DNA of 64,000 nucleotides from the NCBI GenBank assembly GCA_003550325.1, contig QKWP01000036.1, forward strand, positions 443,297 through 507,296, given 5' to 3'. The position numbers and the translations under genes are program-made. The notes under the pieces were generated by a model that did no database searches, was not told where the DNA came from, and saw nothing but the letters and a program-made list of their open reading frames with translations. Origin of the DNA: Gigaspora rosea. Lineage: Eukaryota; Glomeromycota; Glomeromycetes; Diversisporales; Gigasporaceae. Numbering within the stretch: the stretch's first letter is position 1; every line of letters starts with the position of its first letter. Shown here one piece after another: positions 22,236-32,278 of this stretch.

Positions 22236-22454
22236 TTAACTAATATGTATATATATACATTTATTGAAACATTTCAGGATAGACGATATTTTTGTGCATC
22301 CATTAATTTCAGGTGTTCCCAAATATATTTGTAAATTATGGCATGAAGTTACTCTTGAACATGCAACATACAATTGACCATGAGAAAATACAGGGGTTGG
22401 AAGATATAGTCCAACACGGTTTATAGTTTGCCCTTGAGATCTATTAATAGACAT
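22236..22454 (-). pseudogene. Helitron helicase, C-terminal motif segment
   Basis: Encodes SINRSQGQTINRVGLYLP and FSHGQLYVACSRVTS, the hallmark C-terminal motifs (V/VI) of PIF1-like Helitron helicases. It lies in a different frame or after a stop relative to the segment ending at 22488. The last residues after LGTPEINGCTKI are weakly conserved and probably run into the element's 3' UTR. Confidence 0.85.
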
Positions 22455-22487
22455 AGCAAATGCGAGTTGACATGAAAACTGCCTACG

Positions 22488-23117
22488 CTAAAGAACAAAT
22501 GGAATGGATATATTTTTAGAGGACAAAGTAATACAGGGTAAGAAGACACGTGTACCAGCTAAAGGGCCATCGATTGGTTCAGCTTCAATAACATGGTCTT
22601 GAAGTGTTCTACAAACTAAGCTAGTTCCATTGCATAGACCATCAGCTACATTAATATTACGTAATAAGATTATAGGTGCACCAATCTTAAGTGTTAACTT
22701 ATGTGGTGGTAATCCACTAAATTTTAATGAATTTAAAAATTCTGCAGAGTATAAACTTTTTTGATTAGTATTATATGTTTCAGAATTTTTATCTATTGTA
22801 TCTGCACTAAGGTAAACTTTTTCTCTTTTAGGATATTGAGCAAGAATTTTTGTATTAAGCATATCGACATCATCATTAAGTGGTGCAAAAATACCTTTTC
22901 CTGTGAAGTATGTAGGATCATAAATATGTGATTGCAAGTCAGGATATACAAATCTTATCAAGCTCTGAAATGATTTAGACTTGAGAATAATGTTAGAAGG
23001 TAATTGTATAAAATTACTGTTAGGCTGAATTTCAGGAATAAGACCTTCACCAACTTGAAGTAACCAATTAGTAAATTCTAATTGAACTGATGTATTTGCT
23101 TGTCCATATAATCGCAT
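22488..23117 (-). pseudogene. Helitron helicase, middle segment
   Basis: About 209 codons. It begins near MRLYGQANTSVQLEFTNW and includes WLLQVGEGLIPEIQP, IFAPLNDDVDMLN (usually APxNxxVxxLN) and PHKLTLKIGAPIILLRNI, a typical helicase region between motifs III and V. The NVADGLCNGTSLVCR phrase is the conserved 'GLCNGTRL' block. The segment is broken from the upstream one near 23117-23163. Confidence 0.85.
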
Positions 23118-23162
23118 ATTAATGCTTAATTTTCTTACTTTTAGATGTGGCCACAGATAAGA

Positions 23163-24032
23163 TCAGTGCAGCGTAGCATAAACACTATCTTCTCGTCTAC
23201 CTTTTGGAATAATAGGAAGAATTTGACTAAAATCACTACCAAAAACTATACTCTTTCCACCAAATGGTACATGCTCTAATCGTGGGTCAACAGTATGCAT
23301 AATGTCATGAAATGTTCGATCAACAGCTTCAAATCTATAACGGTGTAACATAGATGCTTCATCCCAAATAATCAAAATAGTTTGCTTTAGAAGATCAGCA
23401 AGTTCAGTCCGTAAAGAAATGTTGCAAGTAGAGTTTTCATTTAACTCAATAGGAATTTTGAAGCGAGAGTGTGCTGTTCTGCCACCATTAAGTAGTAATA
23501 AAGCAATTCCAGAAGAAGCAACAGCAAGTGCAACCTTATTTTTTGATCGTATAAATGCCAATAGAATTTTATAAAAAAAAGTTTTTCCAGAACCAGCTGG
23601 TCCATCTACAAAGATACATATGGGAATATTCTGTTCAATTGCTTCAATAACTTCATTATAAATATGTTGTTGATCTTCATTAAGACGTGAAAGATTTTCT
23701 TCAAGAAAATTACAAAGTGCAGCTTGATCATAATTTAGCTCATCATTCAGTAAACGATTAGAAACATTATGTACGATTTTAGGAATAGCTATTTTTGGAA
23801 AATCTTTTAATGTTTTGCCTTGTTGCATGAGAATATTATCCAACATTTGCAAAGCATAGTTTTCAATATCCTGTTGTGTTAATTGAAGATTTGGATTACA
23901 TGTTGTATGACGTAATTTATACAATATATCATCACTCAAGCTATGTTTATACTTTTTCCAAAGTTGCTCAGGATGTGTTGGATAACAATTTATTAAAATT
24001 GTTGCAAATAAATATCGTAGTTGGGATCCCAA
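23163..24032 (-). pseudogene. Helitron helicase, Walker A/B segment
   Basis: About 289 codons. LNEDQQHIYNEVIEAI leads into the Walker A motif VDGPAGSGKTFFY (around residue 143). It is followed by ALAVASSGIALLLLNGGRTAHSRF and Walker B IIWDEASMLHRYRFEAVD (around residue 219). GGKSIVFGSDFSQILPIIPKG corresponds to the conserved GGDFRQxLPV motif with G-to-S and R-to-S changes, which may signal decay. It ends at a stop just before the middle segment. Confidence 0.9.
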
Positions 24033-24557
24033 TTGTATTTCTGAGGCTTCTTCAAAGCAACAATCCCATTCTAAGTCATTTTGTAAAAGACCTAATGCTT
24101 GATATGCATCTTTAAATATTGTATAGAGTATATTATTTACAATACAAAATGTTCAAAGAATCATGCACCAAATACAACATTAAGCAGTAAGCGTAAATAA
24201 TAACGTTCACTAGCACCTGGATGTACAAAGTACATACGACCAATAGAGTAACCACTAATGCGCTATCTCCATTTTTTGTACCTTTATCAAAAACAAATCT
24301 TTGGAAAAATTGTACATAAGTTAGATCCTTTGTTATTTGATATTACAGTTTATTTCAAACCATGCTGTTAAAGTAGTTTTTTCATTTTGTGCTCGTTGAG
24401 CAACAATTTCTAGAGATTCATTATCAGAAAAAGTAACCAAATGTTGACCAGGAAGGTGCACAACCAAGCGTATAACATCAGGAGCTTCATCATGCATTTT
24501 ATAATGCATAATACACCAAACAGATTCATGTGCAGATACATAACGTGTATCAATGTA
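24033..24557 (-). pseudogene. Helitron linker region, heavily broken
   Basis: No long ORF, but short minus-strand stretches such as SIGRMYFVHPGASERYYLRL (about 24185-24270) are the conserved Rep-helicase linker of Helitrons, now spread over several frames. This shows that the gene continued across the gap and has been hit by indels. Confidence 0.65.
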
Positions 24558-25586
24558 CTATTTGATTTCATCTACAACATTATTATTACCAAGAGCTATT
24601 GTCGCACGATCATGACCTTTGTAGACATATTTAAATAAGTACTTGACTGCATATTTTGAGGAACAAATTTCAACATTAATATGGCAATTAAATTTTTTAC
24701 AAAGATACAAATTGTGAGGTACAACCCATCGATTATCAAGATTAACACCTCTGACATTAACTGTACGATTATTTCTATGTTGTTGATATATTGGATAACC
24801 ATCATCATTCTGATTAGTTACTAATTGAAAAGGTTTTGAATAACCCTTTGAGCATTTGCCATTTTGTATGCAAGGAGCATGCATATTGTATATTCCACCT
24901 GGGCCATGCATCATACACTGTATTACAGTCTTATATTCATGTAGAAGATTATGAGGATCTGGAATTTCAGCTGACACGATACGATCAAAATTTTCTGGTA
25001 TACGTGGTTTGCAATCAGAGGATAATATGATTAATATATGTGCATGCAGAAGGCCACATTTTTGTGATTCTATAACATATATGTATGCAAGAGATTTGCC
25101 AAAAATGCCTTTATCAAGAATGTCTTTAAGAAGAGCTCGCAATTTCAATCGAAATATGCAAGCACAAATGTCTGGACGATCTTGTGGAGTTTGCTCTGAC
25201 AATAAAGCTGATTGAATTTCTGGCCAGTTTGGATTATATGACATTGTAATAAACAAATCTGGTTTGTCTATTTGTCCAACAATGGTTATTGCATCTTGAT
25301 ATAGTTGTTGCATTTGGCGAGGTCCACCAACAAAACTGGATGGAAGTACAATCCGATGACCAACTTGGGACCCAAATTGAGGCAACTTATCACGAATAGA
25401 AAAAGCATCTTGTAGCCCACTATACAAATCAGCACGGATTTGTTTTTGATTAAGCTTTAAATAGTTAAGATGATTCTGTTCAATGCAAGCATATGCAAAA
25501 ACAATATATTGTTGAAACAAACGTCCACTTCTGTGCAATGCAAATGATTCCAATGATCTGCTGCCGAATTTGCAGACGATAAGCAT
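24558..25586 (-). pseudogene. Helitron Rep (HUH endonuclease) domain
   Basis: About 342 codons, open throughout. FITMSYNPNWPEI matches the conserved 'FxTxxxNPxWPEI' block. The HUH motif is GLLHAHILIIL (two His separated by Ala, near residue 180). Catalytic tyrosines lie in SKYAVKYLFKYVYKGHD (near residue 310). HGPGGIYNMHAPCIQNGKCSKG is the Cys/His block preceding motif 3. This is the best-preserved part of the element. The first residues (MLIVCKFG) are probably internal to the original protein. Confidence 0.9.
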
Positions 25587-25651
25587 AGTACTGCATCATT
25601 GTAATATAACATGATTAGTGTTTTCATGCTCAAATATATTTTGGTCATTAT

Positions 25652-25897
25652 TTATATGATGAATAGTATTATTTGCAAGAATATAAAGATGCCATCCAGA
25701 ATCACCATATGGAAAAAGTAACACATAATGTAATGAAATATAAGAATAATGAGTTTGCGAAATTCGCTGCAAACACCATTCTGCTTGTAGAGTACAATAT
25801 CTCTGTTTGATGGTTCAGCTTCTTGACCATCCCCTACCATGAAAACAGCTGCAGAGGGAGGTACATATTGATGTTCATTGTGCTTTAATAATAACAA
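25652..25897 (-). pseudogene. Helitron segment between N-terminal and Rep domains
   Basis: About 81 codons. PPSAAVFMVGDGQEAEPSNRDIVLYKQNG is a recognisable Helitron block; the frame then shifts near 25780, after which a neighbouring frame reads RISQTHYSYISLHYVLLFPYG. The natural protein is therefore split twice in this small interval. Confidence 0.75.
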
Positions 25898-25900
25898 ATT

Positions 25901-26716
25901 TCAAGGTTTGAAAAGAATTTTCATGTAAACAATACGCAATTTGTCGGAAGATGTGGACATAAGGGTTAACATTGTGTATATATATTGAAGTTGTTCAAGA
26001 ATTGACAAATCAAGATTAGGTATTAGGCATTGCCTATAAGCTAGTTGTTCTTCAGTATCATAAATATAAATTTGTAAAAATGCAGGCATCAAGTTATTAT
26101 CAGGTAAAAGTGATCCTATCTGATGGTACACCTCACTATGAATTCGAAAACAGTAGACACCTCGTGTACCAACTACACTTTGATCAATCTTAGCACTCAT
26201 TGATGTGAATACCAATACTGAATTATACTTGCAAATATTTTTTTGAAAATTACGGGATCTACTATCTTCTCTAGTGAGTAATGAAAGTAAACGCTCAGGT
26301 GGTTGGTTGATAGTTGGTAATTGTACCTTTCCATTTGCACAACAGGTACTAAATACTGGAGTAAATATACTACCAGCCACCTTTTCTTCTATCCAGTGCA
26401 GTGCACAACAATGTGAACATTCTATATCCATTAATCCCAGATGGTGACGTTCAACAGTAGTAGTATCATATGTCTGCATACGGGCAGCATTAGAAGAATG
26501 TCCTTGTTGAGTATGATGCACATATGCTGCGCGTCGATTTCTACGTTGATGTTCTGTTTGTTGACTTGATTTAGCTTCAATACGAAGTCTATAAGCTTCA
26601 CGTTGTTGGGCACGACGATGTTCAAGTTGCTCAGCCGTAAGTAACAATCTTTGGCGAGCATAAGATTCTCTGGCAAGATGATTTCTACGATCTCTTGGTG
26701 TTTCCGGTGTAATCAT
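25901..26716 (-). pseudogene. Helitron N-terminal region
   Basis: About 271 codons. A basic, arginine-rich N terminus with repeats of the RRAQQREAYR type leads into a Cys/His block, MDIECSHCCALHWIEEK and TCCANGKVQLP. Then come PPERLLSLLTREDSRSRNFQ, CKYNSVLVFTSM and YCFRIHSEVYHQIGSLLP, all typical of Helitron-like N termini. The ATG at 26716 is a reasonable native start because nothing similar lies upstream. It is separated from the next segment by a stop/frameshift at about 25900. Confidence 0.8.
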
Positions 26717-27205
26717 TTAAAAATAATCCAGTCGCAAATTCAAACAGTTTTTTAAGATTGGTACGTTGAGTCAAAATGAAGGTTTTTTACTTTCAATATT
26801 TATTTTACAATAGCAAAATAATATTTATTTTAAGATCGAGTATTTATTTTTTATTTTTTATTTTATATACACGTATGATCTTGTATAACTATTATTAATT
26901 ATAAAACGGACTTATTAAAGATACAAAACTCAAAGAACAAAACATAAACTTTTTACAGTATATTTTTTCAGTAAAGAAAACAAAAAGTGTAAACAACTCA
27001 GAAATAGTTTTATTTTTTGAAAAGATACTCTAGCTATTCTCTAAAGAAAATTCTCAAGGACGTAAGGCTGTACATGACAATAAGTGATATACAGGATCAC
27101 CTTCTTACCAGTTAAATTTGCTTCTATCGACAATCCCAAATAACACTAATCACATGGTTGAAAATCTGATCTACAGGATAGTAACAAATGACGAATGACG
27201 AAAAG
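26717..27205. other. Upstream flank of the Helitron gene
   Basis: AT-rich with no ORF. It may hold the Helitron 5' UTR/promoter and 5' end, but no diagnostic TC terminus could be fixed. Confidence 0.35.
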
Positions 27206-27432
27206 ATCAACTGGTTGGTAAATGGCGGAGTGCCAAAGACGAAAAGATCTATGGGTTGATGAGTCGAAATGAACAGGATCGCACACATGTGATTTCATGT
27301 TATCATTTTTTTTTTTTTTTTTGGAAGCACTCTAGCATATAATACCGGATACTGAACTTTATTAGCCTTTCATTGCGATATATAGCATACATTAGTGTGT
27401 TCGATGTATAATTGATTTAGCTATTTGTAGGG

Positions 27433-27562
27433 TCAGCCAGTAGTTTGCCACCCGCATACGCAGGCTGGCTATCGACTCTGAGATTTTGCATTCAAGCTGT
27501 GCCGCTTGAGATTGGTGTTTAAGATTAGCCGGTAGTTTCCCACCTGCATAACGCAGGCCTTC
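27433..27562. repeat. Two related stem-loop modules
   Basis: AGCCAGTAGTTTGCCACCCGC plus ATACGCAGGC near 27435 and AGCCGGTAGTTTCCCACCTGC plus ATAACGCAGGC near 27526 are about 91 bp apart. CCTGC-ATAA-CGCAGG can form a short hairpin. Function unknown. Confidence 0.5.
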
Positions 27563-27629
27563 TGTAGACTTGCATTGTTGCAAAAAATGGCAGGATTCAG
27601 TAGTCTTCCATAGGGTAGGAAGGGCCGGG

Positions 27630-27820
27630 AGGACCCCGAACTATATATAGATAGGTGCCAATTTGCTTATGCTTATTTTTGACAAATTTTTTGTAGATTT
27701 TTCTATATTTAGTAATATTAATACTTATTTTTGACTATTTTTCTGCAGATCTTCTCTATTTTTAGAAATATATAACAATTTTTTAAAATTGTTCGCTATT
27801 TATAGATTGTTCGGGGTCCT
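27630..27820. mobile_element. Short TIR element, 'AGGACCCCGAA' family
   Basis: AGGACCCCGAACTATATATA at 27630 and TATAGATTGTTCGGGGTCCT ending at 27820 are inverted. Flanks GGGCCGGG and GGGCCGGA give an 8-bp target duplication with one mismatch. The interior shares GCTTATTTTTGA and TTCTGCAGATCTT phrases with the copy at 11471-11644. Confidence 0.75.
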
Positions 27821-28182
27821 GGGCCGGACGCGAATTTGCTTCCTTCAGGGGCTACCGTAGTTTGTCCTAACGTCTGATGCGTTTATATACCTGCATAAAT
27901 TTTTTTTACGTTAGTTTCATATGAAATGTCCGAATTAGGCAATTGATTCAATTAATTATCTCTCCCTGCGCCCTCCTCAATTTGGATGGTGATTGAACCG
28001 ATTTCTTCTCGCCAGGATTATGGTTATCTCCTGTGATTTCGCCGCCCGGGCCTCATTGTTTTGCTTCCTTTTCGATCTGTTGGCTCTGCCGTCAACTTGA
28101 ATGAAAAAATCAACCAGTTGGTAAATGGCGGGAGTGCCAAAAGACAAAAAGATCTATGGGTTGATGAGTCGAAATGAAAAAT

Positions 28183-28984
28183 TGTATTTTTAGATGGTTA
28201 AAAATAGTTCCCTTATTTGAAAACAGATTATCAATTAATAATAAATTCTCATTATAATTACCAAATTTTAACTAAATATGGATTATAAAATCTGATTGGC
28301 CAATATTTATATTTGTGTATATTTAATTAAAATTCTTAAAGATTTGATAGCAAACAACTTTTAATATAGTAATCCAATTTGGATAAAACAACTATCAAAC
28401 TATTCATTTTGATAAGACGATTCTAATAAGCCCAAAATTGTTAAAATTTAATTGCAAGTTTTTGTAATTATTAAGAATTTGTGCAGGGTTGTAAAATTAT
28501 ATAATTTATAAAATTTTCTGATAAGTTACCAAAATGTAAAATTTTTATTGTAAATGTATTTTGATGTTCTGAACAAGTTAAGTTACTAGTAAGTTACTAG
28601 TAACTTATTCAAATTTAAATTATTAGTCAGAAACCAATAAAATTTTAAGTCTTGTATAACAATCTAAAATTTTATTTTTGCTTATTGTTATTGATATAAA
28701 GCAAAACATATTAATAAAGTCTTACTTTATTATACTTGGTCAATTTGATACCTCTTTTTAGTTGTTATCTAAAGTTATAGGCATAGTATTGTTGCCTTGC
28801 AAATAGTAAAACACTAGCAAAACTAGATAGTGTATATTACAATAAAATTAAATATTTACTGATTCAAAGCAATTTAATTATATATACATTTACTTATTTT
28901 TTTCAAGTTTAAAGGCCAGGTACTATGGCCAGGATTTTATTATGAGTTATTAGGACATAATATTTATTACATAAATAAGGATAC
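28183..28984. other. Intergenic, with dispersed repeat phrases
   Basis: A block near 28375-28450 (ATCCAATTTGGATAAAACAA, GATAAGACGATTCTAATAAG, CCCAAAATTGTTAAAAT) belongs to the family forming the palindrome at 40668-41324. TAAGTTACTAGTAAGTTACT near 28580 is a short tandem/palindromic phrase also seen near 30870. No gene is seen. Confidence 0.45.
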
Positions 28985-29601
28985 AACTAGCAATATATGC
29001 ACTTTTGGTGCCTAATTTAAGTAGTCCACCTGAAGGTTCTACACTAGCTGCCATATCTACAACCCAATTACAGGAATTGCCTATTTAATCCTCTGGTTCA
29101 CACTCTTCCTATTACTACCCGATTTACTACACAATCGCAAATATTATAGGGCCCCAACCCTTTTAGACAATTAATAGCCTAAGGGCTACTTTACTCTCAC
29201 ACCAATTGCCTATCATTATTCTTCTGTGTCCTATTCCACTTCATGATATGGATTTAGCGACAAAGCCATCTGCTCGTATTAGGTTCATTCTGATTTCGGC
29301 TACCCATCTTCTTTTGGTAGTACTATTATAGATCTTTACTATTATCTTCTAACTCGAGACTTACCAAATGGGTTTTCATTTTTCTGGTTCTCTGGATTTG
29401 TGGTATAACAATAGCACCATTGTGCTATAGCCCCCATTCAAGATGGTAGAACGAAGGTACCAGGTTTTTGGAACCCAACCAATCTGAGCCACATGTTTAC
29501 TGATCCCAGGCCTATTGTTCAAAGTGTCAATAGTGGGATTTGAACTGTCAATCTGCTGCTTAGAGAGTGATACTTTGACAACTTCACTAAGGCACTACAC
29601 C
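28985..29601 (-). mobile_element. tRNA-derived SINE
   Basis: On the minus strand the element begins GGTGTAGTGCCTTAGTGAAG (A-box-like, 29601 downward). It reaches a B-box-like AGTTCAAATCC at 29546-29536, with the spacing of a tRNA gene (internal pol III promoter). A tRNA-unrelated body of mixed composition follows. It ends near a tail phrase (GTGGACTACTTAAATTAGGC, ACCAAAAGTGCATATA). The same tail phrase occurs at 33150-33210 on the plus strand. The tRNA fold is imperfect, so this is not a functional tRNA. Family assignment beyond 'tRNA-derived SINE' is not possible here. Confidence 0.65.
29529..29601 (-). promoter_or_regulatory. Internal pol III promoter (A and B boxes) of the SINE
   Basis: The A-box-like TGCCTTAGTGAA (complement of 29583-29594) and B-box-like AGTTCAAATCC (complement of 29536-29546) lie about 36 nt apart. 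The B box differs from GGTTCRANNCC at the first position. Confidence 0.55.
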
Positions 29602-29727
29602 CTCTATACACTTACTTATTATAACTTTGGAATCTGTAAATATTTAAATCTATAAAAATAATTTTATTAATACAAAAAAATATACTAGTACTATATATCA
29701 ATTATTTTAAATCTATACCTAATATAT

Positions 29728-29912
29728 TACAGTCACACTCCCATATAAGCACCTTCTATATAAGCACATTTCTTTATAAGCATCTTTATTTCTTGAACCA
29801 ACTACTATTAAACATCTAAAAATTACTCTATACATAAGCATATTTCTATATAAGAACACTTTTTATTAGTCCTGATAGTGTGATTATATGGAAGGGCGAC
29901 TGTATTTGAATA
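29728..29912. mobile_element. Small TIR element, 'TACAGTCxCxCTCCCATATAAGCAC' ends
   Basis: ATTACAGTCACACTCCCATA (from 29728) is mirrored by TATATGGAAGGGCGACTGTA near 29890-29909, and inner TATATAAGCAC/TATAAGCAT phrases are repeated. The element is about 180 bp. It is related to remnants at 360-480, 2993-3130, 7500-7690 and 57546-59090. Confidence 0.7.
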
Positions 29913-30089
29913 TAAATTTCAAAGCCATTAATTTTTTAAAAATATTTATTAGTTTATAAAGAAATAGTATAATTTTGACAAATTTATATACTATTTATAT
30001 AGTTAGGCCACATACATAAATAAAATTGGTTCTCATAAACTAGCTGAGTAAATTTTTTTAAAAAAATCAAATGTTATTTTATATTAATA

Positions 30090-30474
30090 TATATGGGGAG
30101 GTGTCAATTAAAACACGGCTTATGGCATTTTTTGCAAAAATGAGTTAACAATACTATCAAATAAAGCATGTGTTTGACTATGTAATTTAGCATTTAAAGC
30201 ATCGATTTACATAATAAAATTTTTGTCGATGCCTATTTTTCTAAATGCTATATGTAAATAGAAGCAATCTAAAAATAGATTTTAGAAATTAGCTTGTTGA
30301 TCCTTGTTGCATAGTCATAGAAAAGAGCTTGTATGGTTGATTAATTCATATAAATCAAACAGGTTATACTAATAATAGATCACTGTTGTTGTTGTTACAC
30401 TAAATTTAAAACGTGATTTTCTCAAAATGGAAAAAATGCTATAAGCCATGTTTTAATTGACACCTCCTCATATA
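30090..30474. mobile_element. TIR element of about 385 bp, 'TATATGGGGAGGTGTCAATT' ends
   Basis: ATATGGGGAGGTGTCAATTA with AACACGGCTTATGGCATTTT at the left is mirrored by AAAATGCTATAAGCCATGTT with TTAATTGACACCTCCTCATA at the right, a TIR of about 43 bp with few mismatches. Outer bases are TA. The interior is non-coding. Confidence 0.85.
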
Positions 30475-30605
30475 GTTTTTAAGATTACTATACATATTTT
30501 TATATAAAGAGGTTTTAGTATTTAAAAAATTTATAATATTTTTTAGATTATAACAATAACATCCGGGTGCTGGGTGCCCTTGGTTGGGTCTTAAGATATT
30601 GCAAG

Positions 30606-30718
30606 TAGAGATGTGATCTGTTATCCGTTTTCATCCGTTTTTATATTAAAATCTGCGGATATCCGCGGATTTTAATATGAAAACAGATGGAAATGGATAA
30701 CAGATCACATCTCTAATT
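30606..30718. repeat. Near-perfect palindrome of about 110 bp
   Basis: TAGAGATGTGATCTGTTATC with CGTTTTCATCCG and TATTAAAATCTGCGGATATC on the left is mirrored by CGCGGATTTTAATATGAAAA, CAGATGGAAATGG and ATAACAGATCACATCTCTA on the right, with almost no loop (centre GGATATCC). It is likely a young foldback MITE. The GCGGATATCC motif also occurs in the TIR region of the 7770-9690 element. Confidence 0.8.
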
Positions 30719-30719
30719 A

Positions 30720-31335
30720 CAAGAACCAATTAATTTTATTTGCATGGCCTTATATTTAAAAATTAATATTATTACTATAATGATAAAGAATTTATAGGTT
30801 TATAAATTTTTACAATTTGATTGACTGGTTATCATATGATTTATTATAGTGGTAACTTACTACTAAAAAATGATTTTGGTAACTTACTAGTAACTTACTA
30901 TAGTCAGTGAGTTATCACTAACAGTTCTAGATCTATACCACTTTATATATTTAAAAATTAATTTAATTTAAATATCTGAGTAAAAATTCCTTTATAATCT
31001 CAGCATTTTGTAATTAAATTTGAATAATTTTAGGCTCTTTAAAATTGTCTTATTGAGTCAAACACTCTTGTAGTCATTTTATCCAAATTGGACCACTGGA
31101 TCAAAAGTTATTCACTATCAAGTGCTTATTTTTGCAGCCTTTTTTACTATTAAACAATTCAATATTTAATAGTAACTTACAGATAGAGTGTAATTACCTT
31201 TAGTATTCACTAATTTTTAGCAAATTTAAAACACTTCTTTACTATTTTTTCAACTAGTATAAATAAGATAATATTGGTTTTCATAGTATATTTTTATTTA
31301 ATTGCTTTAAAGTTGTGAAAAATGTAATAATTGTT
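30720..31335. other. Intergenic with dispersed repeat phrases
   Basis: GTAACTTACTAGTAACTTAC near 30870-30900 and ATCCAAATTGGACCACTGGA with TCAAAAGTTATTCAC near 31082-31115 belong to families seen at 28560, 40860, 41100 and inside the MITEs at 31986 and 46395. No gene is seen. Confidence 0.4.
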
Positions 31336-31812
31336 AACTAATAATCCATTTGTTAACTGGAAAGGATCTGTAAAATTTTATAAGTAAATTTTACTATTGG
31401 CCCAAATGTGAAGATAATGCATCTAAAACTTTTTTTACTAAAACAGCTAATTTTGTCAATTAAGTAAAAATTGTAAAGCTTATAAAAGTATATTTAAAAG
31501 TAGTAAAACTAGTAAAACTAGTCTAGTAATTCTTAAGATATTCTCAAAAAATATTTAACTAATATATAAAATTTTTTTAAAAAAAGTATAAAAGTTTTAT
31601 ATCGTAGTAGAACATTTTGAGAATATCTTAAGAACTACTAGACTGATTTTACTGGTCTTACTACTATTAGATGCATTTGATAAGCTCTATTATAAAATTA
31701 ATTATCTTAGTAAAAAAAAAGCTTTAGATGTATCATTTTTATATTTGAGCCAATAGTAAAATTTACTTATAAATTTTTATAGTTTCTTTCTAGTTAACAA
31801 ATTTATTGTCAA
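31336..31812. repeat. Long palindrome with arms of about 220 bp
   Basis: ATAAGTAAATTTTACTATTG and AAAACTAGTCTAGTAATTCT with TAAGATATTCTC on the left are mirrored by GAGAATATCTTA, AGAACTACTAGACTGATTTT and CAATAGTAAAATTTACTTAT on the right, centred near 31580. The arms differ at scattered positions. A transcript of this region would form a long double-stranded RNA. No coding potential. Confidence 0.75.
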
Positions 31813-31985
31813 TTAAGCAATCAATATATATAATCTATTAAAAAATTTTTGATAAAACTACAAATTAATAAGCTTAAATTTATTATTTCTCTAAAGTGCA
31901 TTGAGAAAAAAAATCTGGAATATCATCAATATACCAGCAAATTGATTGAAATTAGTCAAGAAGTAGAAGATCAGAGGGTTTAAAT

Positions 31986-32278
31986 AGGACCCAAACATCT
32001 AGTACAAAGGTATATATTACTTATTTTAGCAAAAAACCCCAAAATTTGAGAAGCAAAAAAATGGTTTTTGGCAATTATCTTGCATCTAGTGGTCTGATTT
32101 GAATAAGCTTTTTTAAAATAAAGCTCTTAGTAAGATACATCTAACAAAAAAAGTTCATTCAATTCTAATTACTGAATCAAAAGTTATTTAGTAAATATAG
32201 TTTTGTTATTTTTAGCAAATTTGATCAAAATTGGCCAAAAATCTAGTTATAACTTATATAAAAGATGTCTGGGAAAGA
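31986..32278. mobile_element. MITE, 'GGACCCCxGACAT' family, older copy
   Basis: Its interior (AGCAAAAAACCCCAAAATTT, TTTTTGGCAATTATCTTG, AAAATAAAGCTCTTAGTAAG, AAAAAAGTTCATTCAATT) is the reverse complement of the 46395-46692 element over its whole length. The right end has decayed (GATGTCTGGGAAAGATC), and no clear target duplication remains. Confidence 0.75.

Larger units (their letters stand above)
22236..26716 (-). mobile_element. Helitron relic (Rep-helicase coding region)
   Basis: Six successive minus-strand open segments encode, in correct order, the N-terminal region, the Rep (HUH) domain, and a PIF1-family helicase of a Helitron. They are separated by frameshifts and stops, so the roughly 4.5-kb gene is dead. 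Helitrons move by rolling-circle replication, using Rep to nick and the helicase to unwind. I could not identify the 5' TC or the 3' hairpin/CTRR ends, so the limits given are coding limits only. Confidence 0.85.
27206..28182 (+). repeat. Pair of direct repeats of about 75 bp flanking mixed-composition DNA
   Basis: GGTAAATGGCGGAGTGCC...AAAAGATCTATGGGTTGATG...GAGTCGAAATGAA at 27206-27274 recurs almost unchanged at 28107-28182. Between them are a T-tract (27306-27322, a poly(A) if read on the minus strand), a pair of stem-loop modules at 27433-27562 and a TIR element at 27630-27820. The arrangement could be remnants of a retro-inserted element in minus orientation or recombination between two copies of a dispersed repeat. 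Confidence 0.55.

Noticed and set aside
29529-29601. Functional tRNA gene
   Set aside because: A and B boxes are present but the acceptor and T stems do not pair properly, and it is followed by a SINE-like body.
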